Of a stretch of 64,000 bases of DNA, positions 23,020 to 32,663 are shown one piece after another (within the stretch, counting starts at the first letter, position 1; each line of letters starts with the position of its first letter). Source of the DNA: Deltaproteobacteria bacterium. GTDB lineage: Bacteria > Myxococcota_A > Polyangia > JAAYKL01. The notes beneath the pieces were generated by a model. That model was not told the origin of the DNA. It made no database searches and saw only the letters and a program-made list of their open reading frames with translations. Made by a program: the position numbers and the translations under genes. The stretch lies in the NCBI GenBank assembly GCA_030595125.1, contig JAUVDV010000012.1:1-64000 (forward strand). The letters are read 5' to 3'.

Positions 23020-26000
23020 TCAGTGTGGATAAACTGTGAATTCAATTGTGGAGACCCGGTCGTGGAGTTGGGAGAACTCCAGGAACTTCGGGTATTCCGG
23101 GGGCTCCACGCGGATGGCGTCGAAGGTTGACTCCACGCGCACTTTGAGGGTGTTGCCGTCGATCGAGATCTCCCGCCGGATCGCTCCCCACGGTCCTCTG
23201 GCTTCGTTCGGCCCGGTGACGGCCGAGATCCTGGTTCCCGTCGGCGTTGTAAACGAGATGTTCACGGTCTTCGAATCGTGAGAGGCCATGACCACCGCGG
23301 TGGTTCGCGTGGGCAACGCCCCCATGCTCTGTTGCAGGGAGGATTCGAACGGCAGTTTCACCTCGAGCCCTCCTGTGCCCCGGCGGGCGAAGCGATCGAC
23401 CTTGAATGAATATTTCAGCACCAGCGGGCTCTGCGGCAAATCGAGGTTTTCAAACGACAGGGAGGTCAGCTCGGCACGGCTGACCGTGTCCGCGAGGTAG
23501 CTCTCCTGAAAACGCTGTTCGATTTCCGCCGCCGGAATCTGACGAATGCGCGTCCTCCATGATGCTGCGAGCTGTCCCGTGAGTTCCTCGACGACGTGTC
23601 CCTCCATTGAACCGTCCGCGCTCATCGCGAAACGCGCGTCGATATTCCGGCCATCCGCGCCGACGGAGCCGCCCGTGGTCTCCACCATCTCGCAGGAGTC
23701 GGTGAAGAGCGCCGGCCGGTGTCTCATCTCCGGGGGGAGATAACCGTACTTCGAACCCTCCTCGTCCAGGTTGACCCACTCATCGTCCCCGACCAGCACT
23801 GCGCTCCTGGACATGATGCCCATGTCGGGCGTTTCGGATACGGTCTCGTCCTCGCCCGCCTGCTTGACCAGCGCCAGCCTCCCCTCGAGTCCGGCCGCGT
23901 GGAGCAGCGCCAGGAATGCCCGCGCCCGGCTCCCGGCCCGCCTTCCGATGATGTGGCCGGCCTGCTCGAAGAGGTCGTCCTCGTTCTGGATGTGCTCCAT
24001 TACCCAGTGGTACAGAGCTGTTTTGACTGCGGTCGCGTCGTCTCTGGAGATGCCGTCGAGGGCGCTCGAGAGGGCTTCGTCTATGGGGCCCGCCGGACGT
24101 TCGAGACCGGCGATCATGTCGTTGAAGCGCGAGCACAGCGACTGCTGCGTCCCGCCGTGAGAGGCCTTGATAGATGGGAGATACTCCGACGCGACCGGCG
24201 CGCGGGGTTCACGTCCGCGGGGCAGTTTTTTCCTTGTGCGCCAGATCCATACTTTCGTGTCGCCGTCCTCGCGAATCTCCACGGCCGGGCAGTCACCCCT
24301 CGGATCGGCCTGGATTTCCATCGACCGGGGCGCGACAACCATCACCTCGGATCGGTGAAAGGCCGTGTTGAAGTCCTGAAAATAAAAACGACCGGTTTCG
24401 AAGCCGCCCAGAAAGATCGGGGAGGTGAGGGCGAACGCCACGTACTCCTGCTCGATGAAGTCTCCGCGCTCCAGGTCCGGAAGGGAAATCGTCGACTTGC
24501 CGGCGATCTCCTCGGGTTCCACAATGCGGCCGTCCTTCTTGATCGTTCTGGCCGTTAGCAGGATCGCCCTGCTCGGGAGCGACATCTCACCGTGCTCCTC
24601 AACCGCCTCGTCGGTTTTGAGGTGAGCGATGTTGTGCACGATCTCCGTGCGCGCCCCGCTTCTCCCTACTATGTGTACAGCCCGGTCCAGAACCCACACG
24701 GCGGCGGTGTTGTACTCCACACCCTTTTTTTTGTACTCGTCGATAACCGCAAGACCGTCGATTCGCATCTGAGCGTATGGTTTCCTTGAATCGAGGGTGT
24801 CGATGGCGTTGTGGATGATCGGGTGCGGCCCGGGCAGGATCGCGAGGCCCTGCTCAATGACGGCCCGCGCGTCGTCTTTCCTGCCCAGGGCGATCAGCGC
24901 GTCTGCAAGGGACAACCTCGACGGTGTATTCGCGGGATCCAGATCGAGGACTCTGGAGGTGGACTGCACGAATCCCTCCAGATCGGCGCTCGCCAGTCGG
25001 GCCCCACCGAGCTCCTTGTTGAAGAGCACGCTGTCCGGGCGCAGGCGGGCGATGCGCTCGTATTCTTGCGCTGATAACTCATATTGTCCGGAGCGTCCCA
25101 GTTCTTCGGCCAATCCTGCTGCGTTGGAGTTGCATGCGCGCTGAGCCTCGCCAAGTCGCCGCGCTTCGTCGAAGCGGTTGAGCTGCCTTGCGAGAAAGAG
25201 GCGCCAGCCCAGGGTCTTGCAGGAAGAGGGCATCAGCCGGTCCATCTCGTTGACCGCATAAAGGGTCTCCGAGTACCAGCCCAGGCCGACCGCCAGCTCC
25301 GCGAGGCGACCAAAGAGAGCGGGCTCATCGGGGCAAAGAGCGATACCTTCTCGTATGAGGTCGACGGCCACTTTGTCGCGCCCGTCCGAAGCCTCGGTGA
25401 TCGCGATCTGATCGCGAGCCTCGATCATGCGCGGTTCTTTGCCAAGCGCCTCGATCATCAGGTTTCTCGACAATTCGAACGCGACCTCTCCGGGGAGAGA
25501 GGGATCGATCTTCACGGCCTGCGCCCTCAAGGTGAGCACCACCGGGGATTCACCGAAACCTTCGGCGGTCAGCCACGAAAGAAGATTCTCGGCCAGGTCT
25601 CGATCTTCCCACCAGACGGCGGCGCGAAGTTGAGCCAGGGCGCAGGACGGGCTTTGCGGTTTGTGTTGTGGCGAAGCGTGCGGCGCGGCCAACGCCCTGC
25701 CTCCGGAAGGTGAAAGATCTGTGCCGTGCCCGGCGGCGAGCGACGTTCCATTCCGAGTGGTCGCGACAAGCGAAAAGGTCCGGGCGTAACCGGGATCGGC
25801 CAGCTCCACAACGATTTCGGTGGTTCCTCCAGGGAGATCCGCTCCGAACCAGTGGACCATGGAAGGCCAGTTCGCGCGGGGATCCCTCAAGAACACCAAC
25901 TCTTTTCCGACGAAGACCTTTGCGGCGGAAGAGGTCTCCATTCGAAACAGCACGGGCTCGGGTTTGACAAGGGAGATGGTGGTGCGGGACCAGCTGACGC

Positions 26001-26715
26001 CCTCCATCGAGTTCGTCCGATCTCCGGTGGAGACGGTGCAGGTCCTGGCGCGCTCTGTTCTCACGGAAGATTTGCCTCGGCCGGGTCCGAGATCGACGCC
26101 GCCCGGCCAGGGACGCAGAGGATCCGTCATCTCGCTCATCAACCGTTCGTCGTCGAAGGTCTCCCATACGAACGGCCCGAAGGATCCGGCGGTTTTCCAG
26201 TTTGTCAGGCACCCGATGCCCTCGAGGAGATCGGCGGAAGCATCCGCGTCATCGGATTTGAGCGCGATTCCGAAGATCAAATTTCTCAGCTGGAAAAGCG
26301 CCTCCGGGGGCAGCTTGCCCGGCTTGTTCGCGCGCTCGTTCCAGAAAGCCTTGAAAATATCGTTGAACGCCTCGACCCGATTCCGAATGGCCACCGTCCC
26401 CATGGCTGCGGCGACGGCCTCGTTCTGTCCGGCGCCGGAAAGGTGGGTCTCTTTCAGCGCGCGCAGATAGTGATCGAGGGCTTGTGCGGGGCGCCCGGTG
26501 ACATCGAGGAGATCTCCAAGCAGGAAGTGAGCCTCCGGTGAAGTCGGATCGATGCCGAGGGCCGCTTCAAGATCGGTCTGTGCCCTGTCCAGATCGCCAT
26601 CGGCCAGGTAGGCCTGCTGTGCGCGGGACAGGCGATCCGAGAAGGAGCCGGGGCCTCTCAGGGCGGGACCGCATGAGGCGAGAACGCAAACGGCAATGAG
26701 CAGGATGCGTCTCAT
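23020..26715 (-). CDS. DUF3857/TPR lipoprotein with an inactive transglutaminase-like domain
   Basis: A 1231-residue protein with a lipoprotein signal (L-A-S-C15). The N-terminal about 600 residues hold tetratricopeptide repeats, interrupted near residues 180-330 by a beta-rich region. A DUF3857 domain follows (about 640-830), then a transglutaminase-like domain (about 860-1010) and a beta-rich C-terminal domain. Where the upstream paralogue has the catalytic G-D-C-K-D-K-A, this one reads A-G-S-R-A-R-A with Ser929 in the Cys position, and the catalytic His is also lost. It is therefore probably a pseudoenzyme with a structural or regulatory role. Its ATG overlaps the stop of the paralogue by four bases. 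Confidence 0.82.
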   Translation of the reverse strand: MRRILLIAVCVLASCGPALRGPGSFSDRLSRAQQAYLADGDLDRAQTDLEAALGIDPTSPEAHFLLGDLLDVTGRPAQALDHYLRALKETHLSGAGQNEAVAAAMGTVAIRNRVEAFNDIFKAFWNERANKPGKLPPEALFQLRNLIFGIALKSDDADASADLLEGIGCLTNWKTAGSFGPFVWETFDDERLMSEMTDPLRPWPGGVDLGPGRGKSSVRTERARTCTVSTGDRTNSMEGVSWSRTTISLVKPEPVLFRMETSSAAKVFVGKELVFLRDPRANWPSMVHWFGADLPGGTTEIVVELADPGYARTFSLVATTRNGTSLAAGHGTDLSPSGGRALAAPHASPQHKPQSPSCALAQLRAAVWWEDRDLAENLLSWLTAEGFGESPVVLTLRAQAVKIDPSLPGEVAFELSRNLMIEALGKEPRMIEARDQIAITEASDGRDKVAVDLIREGIALCPDEPALFGRLAELAVGLGWYSETLYAVNEMDRLMPSSCKTLGWRLFLARQLNRFDEARRLGEAQRACNSNAAGLAEELGRSGQYELSAQEYERIARLRPDSVLFNKELGGARLASADLEGFVQSTSRVLDLDPANTPSRLSLADALIALGRKDDARAVIEQGLAILPGPHPIIHNAIDTLDSRKPYAQMRIDGLAVIDEYKKKGVEYNTAAVWVLDRAVHIVGRSGARTEIVHNIAHLKTDEAVEEHGEMSLPSRAILLTARTIKKDGRIVEPEEIAGKSTISLPDLERGDFIEQEYVAFALTSPIFLGGFETGRFYFQDFNTAFHRSEVMVVAPRSMEIQADPRGDCPAVEIREDGDTKVWIWRTRKKLPRGREPRAPVASEYLPSIKASHGGTQQSLCSRFNDMIAGLERPAGPIDEALSSALDGISRDDATAVKTALYHWVMEHIQNEDDLFEQAGHIIGRRAGSRARAFLALLHAAGLEGRLALVKQAGEDETVSETPDMGIMSRSAVLVGDDEWVNLDEEGSKYGYLPPEMRHRPALFTDSCEMVETTGGSVGADGRNIDARFAMSADGSMEGHVVEELTGQLAASWRTRIRQIPAAEIEQRFQESYLADTVSRAELTSLSFENLDLPQSPLVLKYSFKVDRFARRGTGGLEVKLPFESSLQQSMGALPTRTTAVVMASHDSKTVNISFTTPTGTRISAVTGPNEARGPWGAIRREISIDGNTLKVRVESTFDAIRVEPPEYPKFLEFSQLHDRVSTIEFTVYPH

Positions 26716-29700
26716 TTCTTCCTCTTCAGGGTGATCCGTGCGGCGAGGATCTCGTCCACGGCCCGGCAGAATTTAATGAAGCGCGGATAGTCCACGGTCG
26801 TTACCCGGTGGACCGAGAACTCGAACCGACGGTCGATCACGATCTGGTCGTCTTTCCGAGTGATTTCCACCACGAGTTTTCCGAAATCGGCTTCCAGTCG
26901 AGCCGCCGCAGGAAGATCCGCGATATTGTAGCCCTCGGGGATCGAGATGGTGATTTTGCGTGAGGATTTCCGACTTGGCCCGACGATCAGATCGTGCGTT
27001 CGGCGCGGTGTTCTGACGTACCGATCGGCCAGATCCAGGCCCCCGTCTAAAGGGATTTTAAGGAGGTCGTTTTGAACGATACCGAACCGGGGAACCACGG
27101 CCGAGAAGGAGTATCGCACCGGCGATTCCAGATCGTCCATGGACTGGAACTCAAGATCAGTCAGAGCGGCGCCGGGAAACACGAGAACGAGCGCGTTCTC
27201 GAAACGTTTCCGTCGGCTGTGCTCCGCTTCGAACTCCCTGCGCAACCTCGGGGCGAAGTACGCGCCTGAGACCTCCGATTCTACCTTCAGCGTCGCCTCT
27301 CCATCCGTGGAGATGTCTGCAGTGATGATCTCTCTCCTGGTGTTGTTCGAGGCGTCGAGGGTGGGAGTGGTGACCAGGCTTACACCGTCGTTCGAGAGCC
27401 GGAGGGCCGTAACGCCCTGGTCCTCGAACGGGAAGTCGGCGGTTCCGTGGTGTTCCGCTGTGCCGTCCAGCCAGAGATTTAGAGAGGGCACATAGGCGAT
27501 GGCGTGATTGAACACGGAAAGGGAAGCCGGCGAGCGATCCATCTCCCCGAGGGAACGTGTCCTGACAAGCGCAAACTGTGCCTCTACTCCGACCACGCGC
27601 AACATGGTCACCAGCAGAGATGCCTTGTCCTTGCAGTCACCGAACCCGCGGGAAACCACGAGGGATGCGCGGTAGGGCTTGTATCCGTGTATTCCGAATT
27701 CCAGACCCACGTATCGCGTGGCGGTGACCACCCAGCCATAAATTGCAGCGACCCTGGATGCGTCGTTCTTTGCGCCTCTCGTCAGTTCCAGAGCCTTCTG
27801 CGTGATCCTTCCGTCCGGCAGCATCTGGTTTCGCACGAGCCCTCTGTACCAGTTACCGAGATCCTCGAAAGAGCGGTAGGTCGACACGTGAATGTAGTCG
27901 GTTCCGGCGGTAGCCCCGGGCATGTCCGCCTCCCTGGGGATCACCGGCACCTCGGTTGCCTCGAAGGATTCGAACAGTGTGTCTCCCCTGGTCTGAGACT
28001 CGCGCACGAGATGTTTCGCAAGGGGCTCGCGGATCTCCAGGTGCCGGGATTTTGGAATGATCAAGTTGTAGCGCCAGAGAGTCTTGGGATGCAGGTCGTT
28101 TATGAAAACCAGATCTCCGAAATAGTCGGAATACACGTTGCGCACGGCCGTGTCGTCCACCCGATAGGAGTACTCGACCACGTCGCCCGGTTCCAGGGGA
28201 GGGAGTTCGATCACTTCCGCCTCGATGTCGTAGTACAATCGGTACCATGGCTCGGCGATGGGCACGATCCCTCGTCCGACGGCGTTTTCGACCCCTCCGT
28301 CCGGGTGAAAGACGCGAGCGTGAATCACCTTCACCCGCTGGGTCGAAGGGGAGTACTGGATCGAGAACCGCCGCCAGTTTCGAGCGGTCTCCACCGTGTT
28401 CACCTTCACCACCACCTGGGTAAATCTCGACGACAGCCCCGTCTCGAAGACCCGCACCACCGTGGAGTCCAGCAAGTATCGTGCGTCTTCACCGTCCTTG
28501 CCTGCTGTGCGCCCGGATAGGAATTCCTCGCTGGACACAATAAAGGGAACTTCGAAGCCGGGCGTCGGGTTCAGGTGATCCAGGTAGTCCGCCAGCCACG
28601 CGTCCTGGGGCCGCAAGAGCCTTGCCATCTCCAGATATCGTACGGCCGCTTTTTTGTCTCCATGGCGAAGCCCGAAGAGTCCGAGTTTGCGCAGTGCGTC
28701 TGCGTCCGAAGGGCAAAGGGAGTGAGCCAGTTCCAGTGTTTTCAAAGCCCGCTCCTCGAGACCGGCCCCCTCGAGTAGTGAGGCCGTCTCCCACAGGGCG
28801 TCGCGGTCGTGCGAAGCCAGTGTGAGGATCGCCTCCAGTTCGCGGTGGAATTCGTCGGTTCGGTTGCCCGCGAGGGCGGCGCGGGCGAGAGTCTCGTGAA
28901 AGGACAAGCGGTCGAAGAGCGTTTTCGATGCTTCTTGTGTGAGATCGAGCGCCGCAGACATGATACCCGCGGACTCTGCCGTCGCTGCGGCAAGTGCTAT
29001 GGGTCCCGGGATCGATCGGTTGATCTTCGCGAGCTTCGCGGCTTCCCTGTAAGCCCGCAGGGGGAAGCCTTCGTCGGCGGTTACCTCTATCATGAGCATT
29101 TTGGCTTCGAGGTTTTCAGGTTCGAGGACCAACGCTTTGTGCACCAGTCCGCGTGCGCGATGGATGCTGGTTCCACCCCGTTCCAGTTGCGCGCTTGCCA
29201 GCAGGGACGGTACGTGATTGGGGGATGAGGCAAGGGCTTGCGTGACGGCGAGGATGCGTTCGTTTCTGTCGAGTGCGAGAGCGCGCCAGGTGAGGCAATG
29301 TTCCGGCGAGCCGGATCTCTCACAGGCTGCACGGGCGAGATTTCGCGCACGGTGTGATGATGGGTGCAGGGCGTTTGTTTCCAGGGCGTATCTGGCCGCA
29401 GCCGCCATATTGGAGGGGCGGGCGTTCCTGGCGGAAGCGCGACGGAAGAACTTCCGGATTGAGGATACCCCAGGTTTTCTCCCTCGCGGGGCGATGCGCG
29501 CGTGGATGCCCATGGCTCCGGTCTCGTCAGAGCACACCTTGACAACCAGCCGGTTCTCGCCGCGTTTTACCTTTATCGGGGCCCAAAACCGATCCGGGTC
29601 ACTGCCTCGATATTTGTCGTCCGCGATGGCCTTCGTCCCGTTCCAATAGGCTCGAAAAGCCCCGCTCGTTCCGATGAGGAGGGCGCCCCTGTGTGCACGG

Positions 29701-30281
29701 TCCGAGACGACCGTGGTGGAGGCGATCACGCAGACGCTTTTCCCCTCGACCATTGAATCAAGATGGGTGTAGCCAAACGAGAATATCTCCTGCGGCGCGC
29801 TTCTCCACTGGATCGGACCGTCCACGCCGTCGTATTCCAGGGACGTATCGATTGGACCCGACGCGATCTCGAGGAGCGGACGATCGACGCCAAACCCCGT
29901 GCCGCCGTCGTTGTCGAAAGGGCCGAGCACTTTCCACTGGGAGATGAATCCGCGTTTGTCGTAACCCTCTTGAGCGGCCTTGGGGTCTCCGGTTCGAAGT
30001 CGTGCCGTCGCCAGTAGATGTTCGGACCTTTCCCGCGCAGCAAAAGATATCCTGGGCAAGGCCGCGATCTTTTGTAGGGCCTCGATGACGATTTTGGGGT
30101 CGCTGGTTTCCCATTTGCCGAACACCTCGATGACGTACAGCTCCGCGTCCAGTCCGCCGGGGTTCTTCCTGATCTTTCTCACGAGATCGTCGATGGAGTC
30201 GTCCCGCGCCGTGGTGATCGTCGGTACCGCGAGCAGCACCGACAGGGCCAGGAAAGCAGCGTGGAAGTGTTTGCGGATCAT
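26712..30281 (-). CDS. DUF3857 transglutaminase-like secreted protein with TPRs
   Basis: A 1189-residue protein; I use the ATG at 30281, next to an in-frame TTG at 30284. A Sec signal ends near T-T-A-R. The N-terminal about 600 residues contain a sandwich-like region and tetratricopeptide repeats. DUF3857 occupies about residues 640-800 and the transglutaminase-like domain about 830-960, with an intact triad: Cys883 (G-D-C-K-D-K), His926 (F-N-H-A-I-A-Y) and Asp939 (L-D-G-T-A). A beta-rich domain ends the protein. Known relatives are periplasmic or exported proteins of unclear substrate. It is followed, with a four-base overlap, by a paralogue lacking the catalytic Cys. Confidence 0.85.
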   Translation of the reverse strand: MIRKHFHAAFLALSVLLAVPTITTARDDSIDDLVRKIRKNPGGLDAELYVIEVFGKWETSDPKIVIEALQKIAALPRISFAARERSEHLLATARLRTGDPKAAQEGYDKRGFISQWKVLGPFDNDGGTGFGVDRPLLEIASGPIDTSLEYDGVDGPIQWRSAPQEIFSFGYTHLDSMVEGKSVCVIASTTVVSDRAHRGALLIGTSGAFRAYWNGTKAIADDKYRGSDPDRFWAPIKVKRGENRLVVKVCSDETGAMGIHARIAPRGRKPGVSSIRKFFRRASARNARPSNMAAAARYALETNALHPSSHRARNLARAACERSGSPEHCLTWRALALDRNERILAVTQALASSPNHVPSLLASAQLERGGTSIHRARGLVHKALVLEPENLEAKMLMIEVTADEGFPLRAYREAAKLAKINRSIPGPIALAAATAESAGIMSAALDLTQEASKTLFDRLSFHETLARAALAGNRTDEFHRELEAILTLASHDRDALWETASLLEGAGLEERALKTLELAHSLCPSDADALRKLGLFGLRHGDKKAAVRYLEMARLLRPQDAWLADYLDHLNPTPGFEVPFIVSSEEFLSGRTAGKDGEDARYLLDSTVVRVFETGLSSRFTQVVVKVNTVETARNWRRFSIQYSPSTQRVKVIHARVFHPDGGVENAVGRGIVPIAEPWYRLYYDIEAEVIELPPLEPGDVVEYSYRVDDTAVRNVYSDYFGDLVFINDLHPKTLWRYNLIIPKSRHLEIREPLAKHLVRESQTRGDTLFESFEATEVPVIPREADMPGATAGTDYIHVSTYRSFEDLGNWYRGLVRNQMLPDGRITQKALELTRGAKNDASRVAAIYGWVVTATRYVGLEFGIHGYKPYRASLVVSRGFGDCKDKASLLVTMLRVVGVEAQFALVRTRSLGEMDRSPASLSVFNHAIAYVPSLNLWLDGTAEHHGTADFPFEDQGVTALRLSNDGVSLVTTPTLDASNNTRREIITADISTDGEATLKVESEVSGAYFAPRLRREFEAEHSRRKRFENALVLVFPGAALTDLEFQSMDDLESPVRYSFSAVVPRFGIVQNDLLKIPLDGGLDLADRYVRTPRRTHDLIVGPSRKSSRKITISIPEGYNIADLPAAARLEADFGKLVVEITRKDDQIVIDRRFEFSVHRVTTVDYPRFIKFCRAVDEILAARITLKRKK

Positions 30282-30365
30282 CAATGAGGAATAGGGCAGG
30301 GGGTCGGTCGGGTCAAGGTCAGGACAACGCTGTGCAGTTTACGCTACTTGTCAAAATACCCCTTG

Positions 30366-30385
30366 AAAATGTGTCTGGCACCCTT
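30366..30385 (+). repeat. Dispersed element (tgtgtctggcacc type)
   Basis: aaaatgtgtctggcaccctt, in the gap between the DUF3857 gene pair and the small lipoprotein gene. It is nearly identical to the copy at 6322-6340. Confidence 0.65.
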
Positions 30386-30492
30386 GGAAGTAACGCGTTC
30401 AAGCACTTCTGGAAAAGCAATTAATATTAATATGATAGAGTGTTATTGCTCATCTTGAGGATTAGCTTGTTGGGGGATAATCTTTGCTCCTC

Positions 30493-30531
30493 AAAAATGT
30501 GTCTGGCACCTCAAAAAATGTGTCTGGCACC
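30493..30531 (+). repeat. Two adjacent copies of the dispersed element
   Basis: Two head-to-tail copies, 30493-30510 and 30513-30531, each an A-run followed by tgtgtctggcacc and separated by two bases. The gap 30282-30546 otherwise holds only AT-rich sequence that may carry the promoter of the DUF3857 genes. Confidence 0.7.
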
Positions 30532-30546
30532 CCTGGGAGCGGAGAA

Positions 30547-30990
30547 CTATTCCCAGACGCAGCTGAGGTCGTCTTCGAGCCAATCGCAGTACTGACTATC
30601 GTAGTAGGGATCGGTTAAATCCTCGCAGGACAAGCCGTCGACTTCGTCGAGGCAATTGGTGATTTCCGATTGAGAGATCGTCACACCGGAAGCTTCGCAA
30701 GCATTTGTGCAGTCGGTCGCGGCGTCGCCTGCGGGATCGGAGAATTCCCCTTCGCAGTCTTCATTTATTTTCTCATAGCTCGCGGTGAGAACGGCTTCGC
30801 AAGCCTCCTGTCCGTTACCGTCGCTGTCACTATCGGTGTCCGAATCGGTGTCTGAGTCGGAGTCGCTGTCCGAATCGGAATCGCTGTCTGTATCGACGTC
30901 CGACGAAGAATCATCGTCGCCGCAACCGATCGTCGCTCCAAAAGAGAAGAGCAGAGCGAGTAACACTGCCAGCCAAGTTGTTCTGAACAT
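30547..30990 (-). CDS. Small Cys-rich lipoprotein with Asp/Ser linker
   Basis: A 147-residue protein from the ATG at 30990, preceded by gggaggtg. The signal ends in T-I-G-C23. Residues about 32-58 form an Asp/Ser/Thr linker like those of four other lipoproteins in the window. The C-terminal about 85 residues contain six regularly spaced cysteines (A-C-E, D-C-E, D-C-T-N-A-C-E, N-C-L, S-C-E, Y-C-D, S-C-V), suggesting a small disulfide-bonded helical domain. No family recognised. A DsbA-like gene lies just upstream on the same strand, which would suit a disulfide-rich export. Confidence 0.72.
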   Translation of the reverse strand: MFRTTWLAVLLALLFSFGATIGCGDDDSSSDVDTDSDSDSDSDSDSDTDSDTDSDSDGNGQEACEAVLTASYEKINEDCEGEFSDPAGDAATDCTNACEASGVTISQSEITNCLDEVDGLSCEDLTDPYYDSQYCDWLEDDLSCVWE

Positions 30991-31063
30991 TTTAACACCT
31001 CCCATGCTGATACGATCTTTGCATTAATTGACATATTACCACGGTCACCAGGCGTTGTCCGCC

Positions 31064-31660
31064 TCATCGTCGCGATTGAGCGATCGCTTCCTCCAGATCG
31101 AGGTAAGATCCGTGAAAAGGCATCCTGTTGATGAAGAAGTACGGAGTTCCGTCGATACCGAGGGCTTCCCCCTTCGCGCGATCGGCCGATACTTCGTTCG
31201 CTATTCGCGGCGACGACATATCGGCGTTGAATCGCTTGACATCGAGATCGAGCCGCGCCGCGAGATCCGCGTAGATTTCGTCGTTCAACTCGGTCGCGTG
31301 GCCGTAGAGGAGATCGTGCATCTCCCAGAACTTACCCTGGGCTCCGGCGGCCTGCGATGCCCGCGCGGCGTTGTTTGCCTGGGGATGGTAGGACAACGGG
31401 TAGTGCTTGAAATAGAACTTCACGCGCCCCGGGCGCCTGGTGTTGATGCGTCTCATCTCCGCTGCGGCCCGCTTGCAAAAAGCGCACTGGAAGTCGGAGA
31501 ACACGACGACCTCCACCGGGGCGTACTTTGGGCCGAGTCGATACGAATGCGCAAGATCCATTGAACGGGCACCGTGACAGCAAGGTACGAGAATCAGGAA
31601 TATCAGTAAAGCCGGCCACTTGTGCACAAGGCTCACCCGACGTCGCCTCGCAGGAGGCAT
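31064..31660 (-). CDS. DsbA-family thioredoxin-fold oxidoreductase
   Basis: A 198-residue protein when started at the ATG at 31660 (gaagag upstream); an in-frame ATG at 31699 adds 13 residues. A basic n-region and hydrophobic segment (residues 1-28, ending L-V-P-C-C) act as a signal or lipid anchor. The thioredoxin fold holds the active site C59-A-F-C62 after V-V-F-S-D-F-Q, and a G-I-D-G-T-P-Y-F-F cis-Pro loop near residue 175. It belongs to the DsbA/Thioredoxin_4 group that oxidises or isomerises periplasmic disulfides. It is adjacent to a Cys-rich lipoprotein on the same strand and divergent from the vWA lipoprotein. Confidence 0.85.
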   Translation of the reverse strand: MPPARRRRVSLVHKWPALLIFLILVPCCHGARSMDLAHSYRLGPKYAPVEVVVFSDFQCAFCKRAAAEMRRINTRRPGRVKFYFKHYPLSYHPQANNAARASQAAGAQGKFWEMHDLLYGHATELNDEIYADLAARLDLDVKRFNADMSSPRIANEVSADRAKGEALGIDGTPYFFINRMPFHGSYLDLEEAIAQSRR

Positions 31661-31745
31661 GATTTTGTGTTGCTCTTCAATATATTTCACAACAAACACA
31701 CCGAATTGGTTATCCTAATGTTGTAGCAATGAAAAGGAGAGAACG

Positions 31746-32663
31746 ATGAAATCAGTGCTTTGCTCAGTGCTTTCTTTGTTGCTCGTCTCGGTATCGATGG
31801 GCTTTGGCAATTCGGGATGTGGAGATGACGGTGATGATCGTTTCGGGGAAACAGATAGCGACGGGGATGGGGATACCGACGGAGACACGGACGGAGATTC
31901 TGATACAGATTCGGACACTGACTCAGACACGGACTCGGACGGGGACACGGATACGGAAGACTGCTACGAGGGCATCGACATAGTCTTTGTGCTCGATGTT
32001 TCCACATCCATGAGCATGATGCTCAGCGAGCTCGAGGCCGATATCGCCGAGGTATGGACTGCGGCGAACGACCTCACCCCCGAGGAAAACGACGTGTTTT
32101 TCGGGCTGGTGGTGTTCGTGGATGACTTTCTGGTGGCGAACGACGGCTCTACTCCCTACGCATCTGCAGCGGAGCTCCAGGCCGACTTCAACAGCTGGTA
32201 TACCTTTACCTCCAGCAACCAGCAGACCCAGTCCACCGCCTCGAACACGGACTGGCCCGAGAACACTCTCGATGCGCTGGTGGCGGCGGCCGACCAGTAC
32301 CAGTGGCGGGACCCGGAGACCACCTTGCGGGTGATAATCCACGCCACCGACGATACGTTTCTCGAAACGCCGTCATCTTTCTCGAGCGGAATCCAGGTTC
32401 AAAACGATTACGCGGGAACCATCGCCACCCTTCAGGCCGGAACGATCCGCGTCGCGAGCTTTGCGGCTCATCTCGGCGGGATGGCGGGCAATATCGACGT
32501 GGCGCCCGGCTTTTTCACGGATTACGGCGTCCAGTCTCCCATCCCAAACGCCACCTCCGGCAGCGTGTTTGACATCGATCTGGTAGGCGTTTCGCTCTCC
32601 CTGGCGGACGCTATCAACGACTTTGTCGCCGAGGAGTTCTGCGACGACTACGTTATCGAGTAG
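31746..32663 (+). CDS. von Willebrand factor A-domain lipoprotein
   Basis: A 305-residue protein with aaaaggag before its ATG. The signal ends in N-S-G-C25. Residues about 32-72 are an Asp/Gly/Ser/Thr linker. The remainder is a vWA domain beginning I-D-I-V-F-V-L-D-V-S-T-S-M-S, the D-x-S-x-S metal-ion-dependent adhesion site, with the further T and D residues in later loops (H-A-T-D-D). Such domains bind protein ligands through a divalent metal. The last 11 bases overlap the convergent MMPL gene. Probably surface-displayed; ligand unknown. Confidence 0.85.
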   Translation: MKSVLCSVLSLLLVSVSMGFGNSGCGDDGDDRFGETDSDGDGDTDGDTDGDSDTDSDTDSDTDSDGDTDTEDCYEGIDIVFVLDVSTSMSMMLSELEADIAEVWTAANDLTPEENDVFFGLVVFVDDFLVANDGSTPYASAAELQADFNSWYTFTSSNQQTQSTASNTDWPENTLDALVAAADQYQWRDPETTLRVIIHATDDTFLETPSSFSSGIQVQNDYAGTIATLQAGTIRVASFAAHLGGMAGNIDVAPGFFTDYGVQSPIPNATSGSVFDIDLVGVSLSLADAINDFVAEEFCDDYVIE

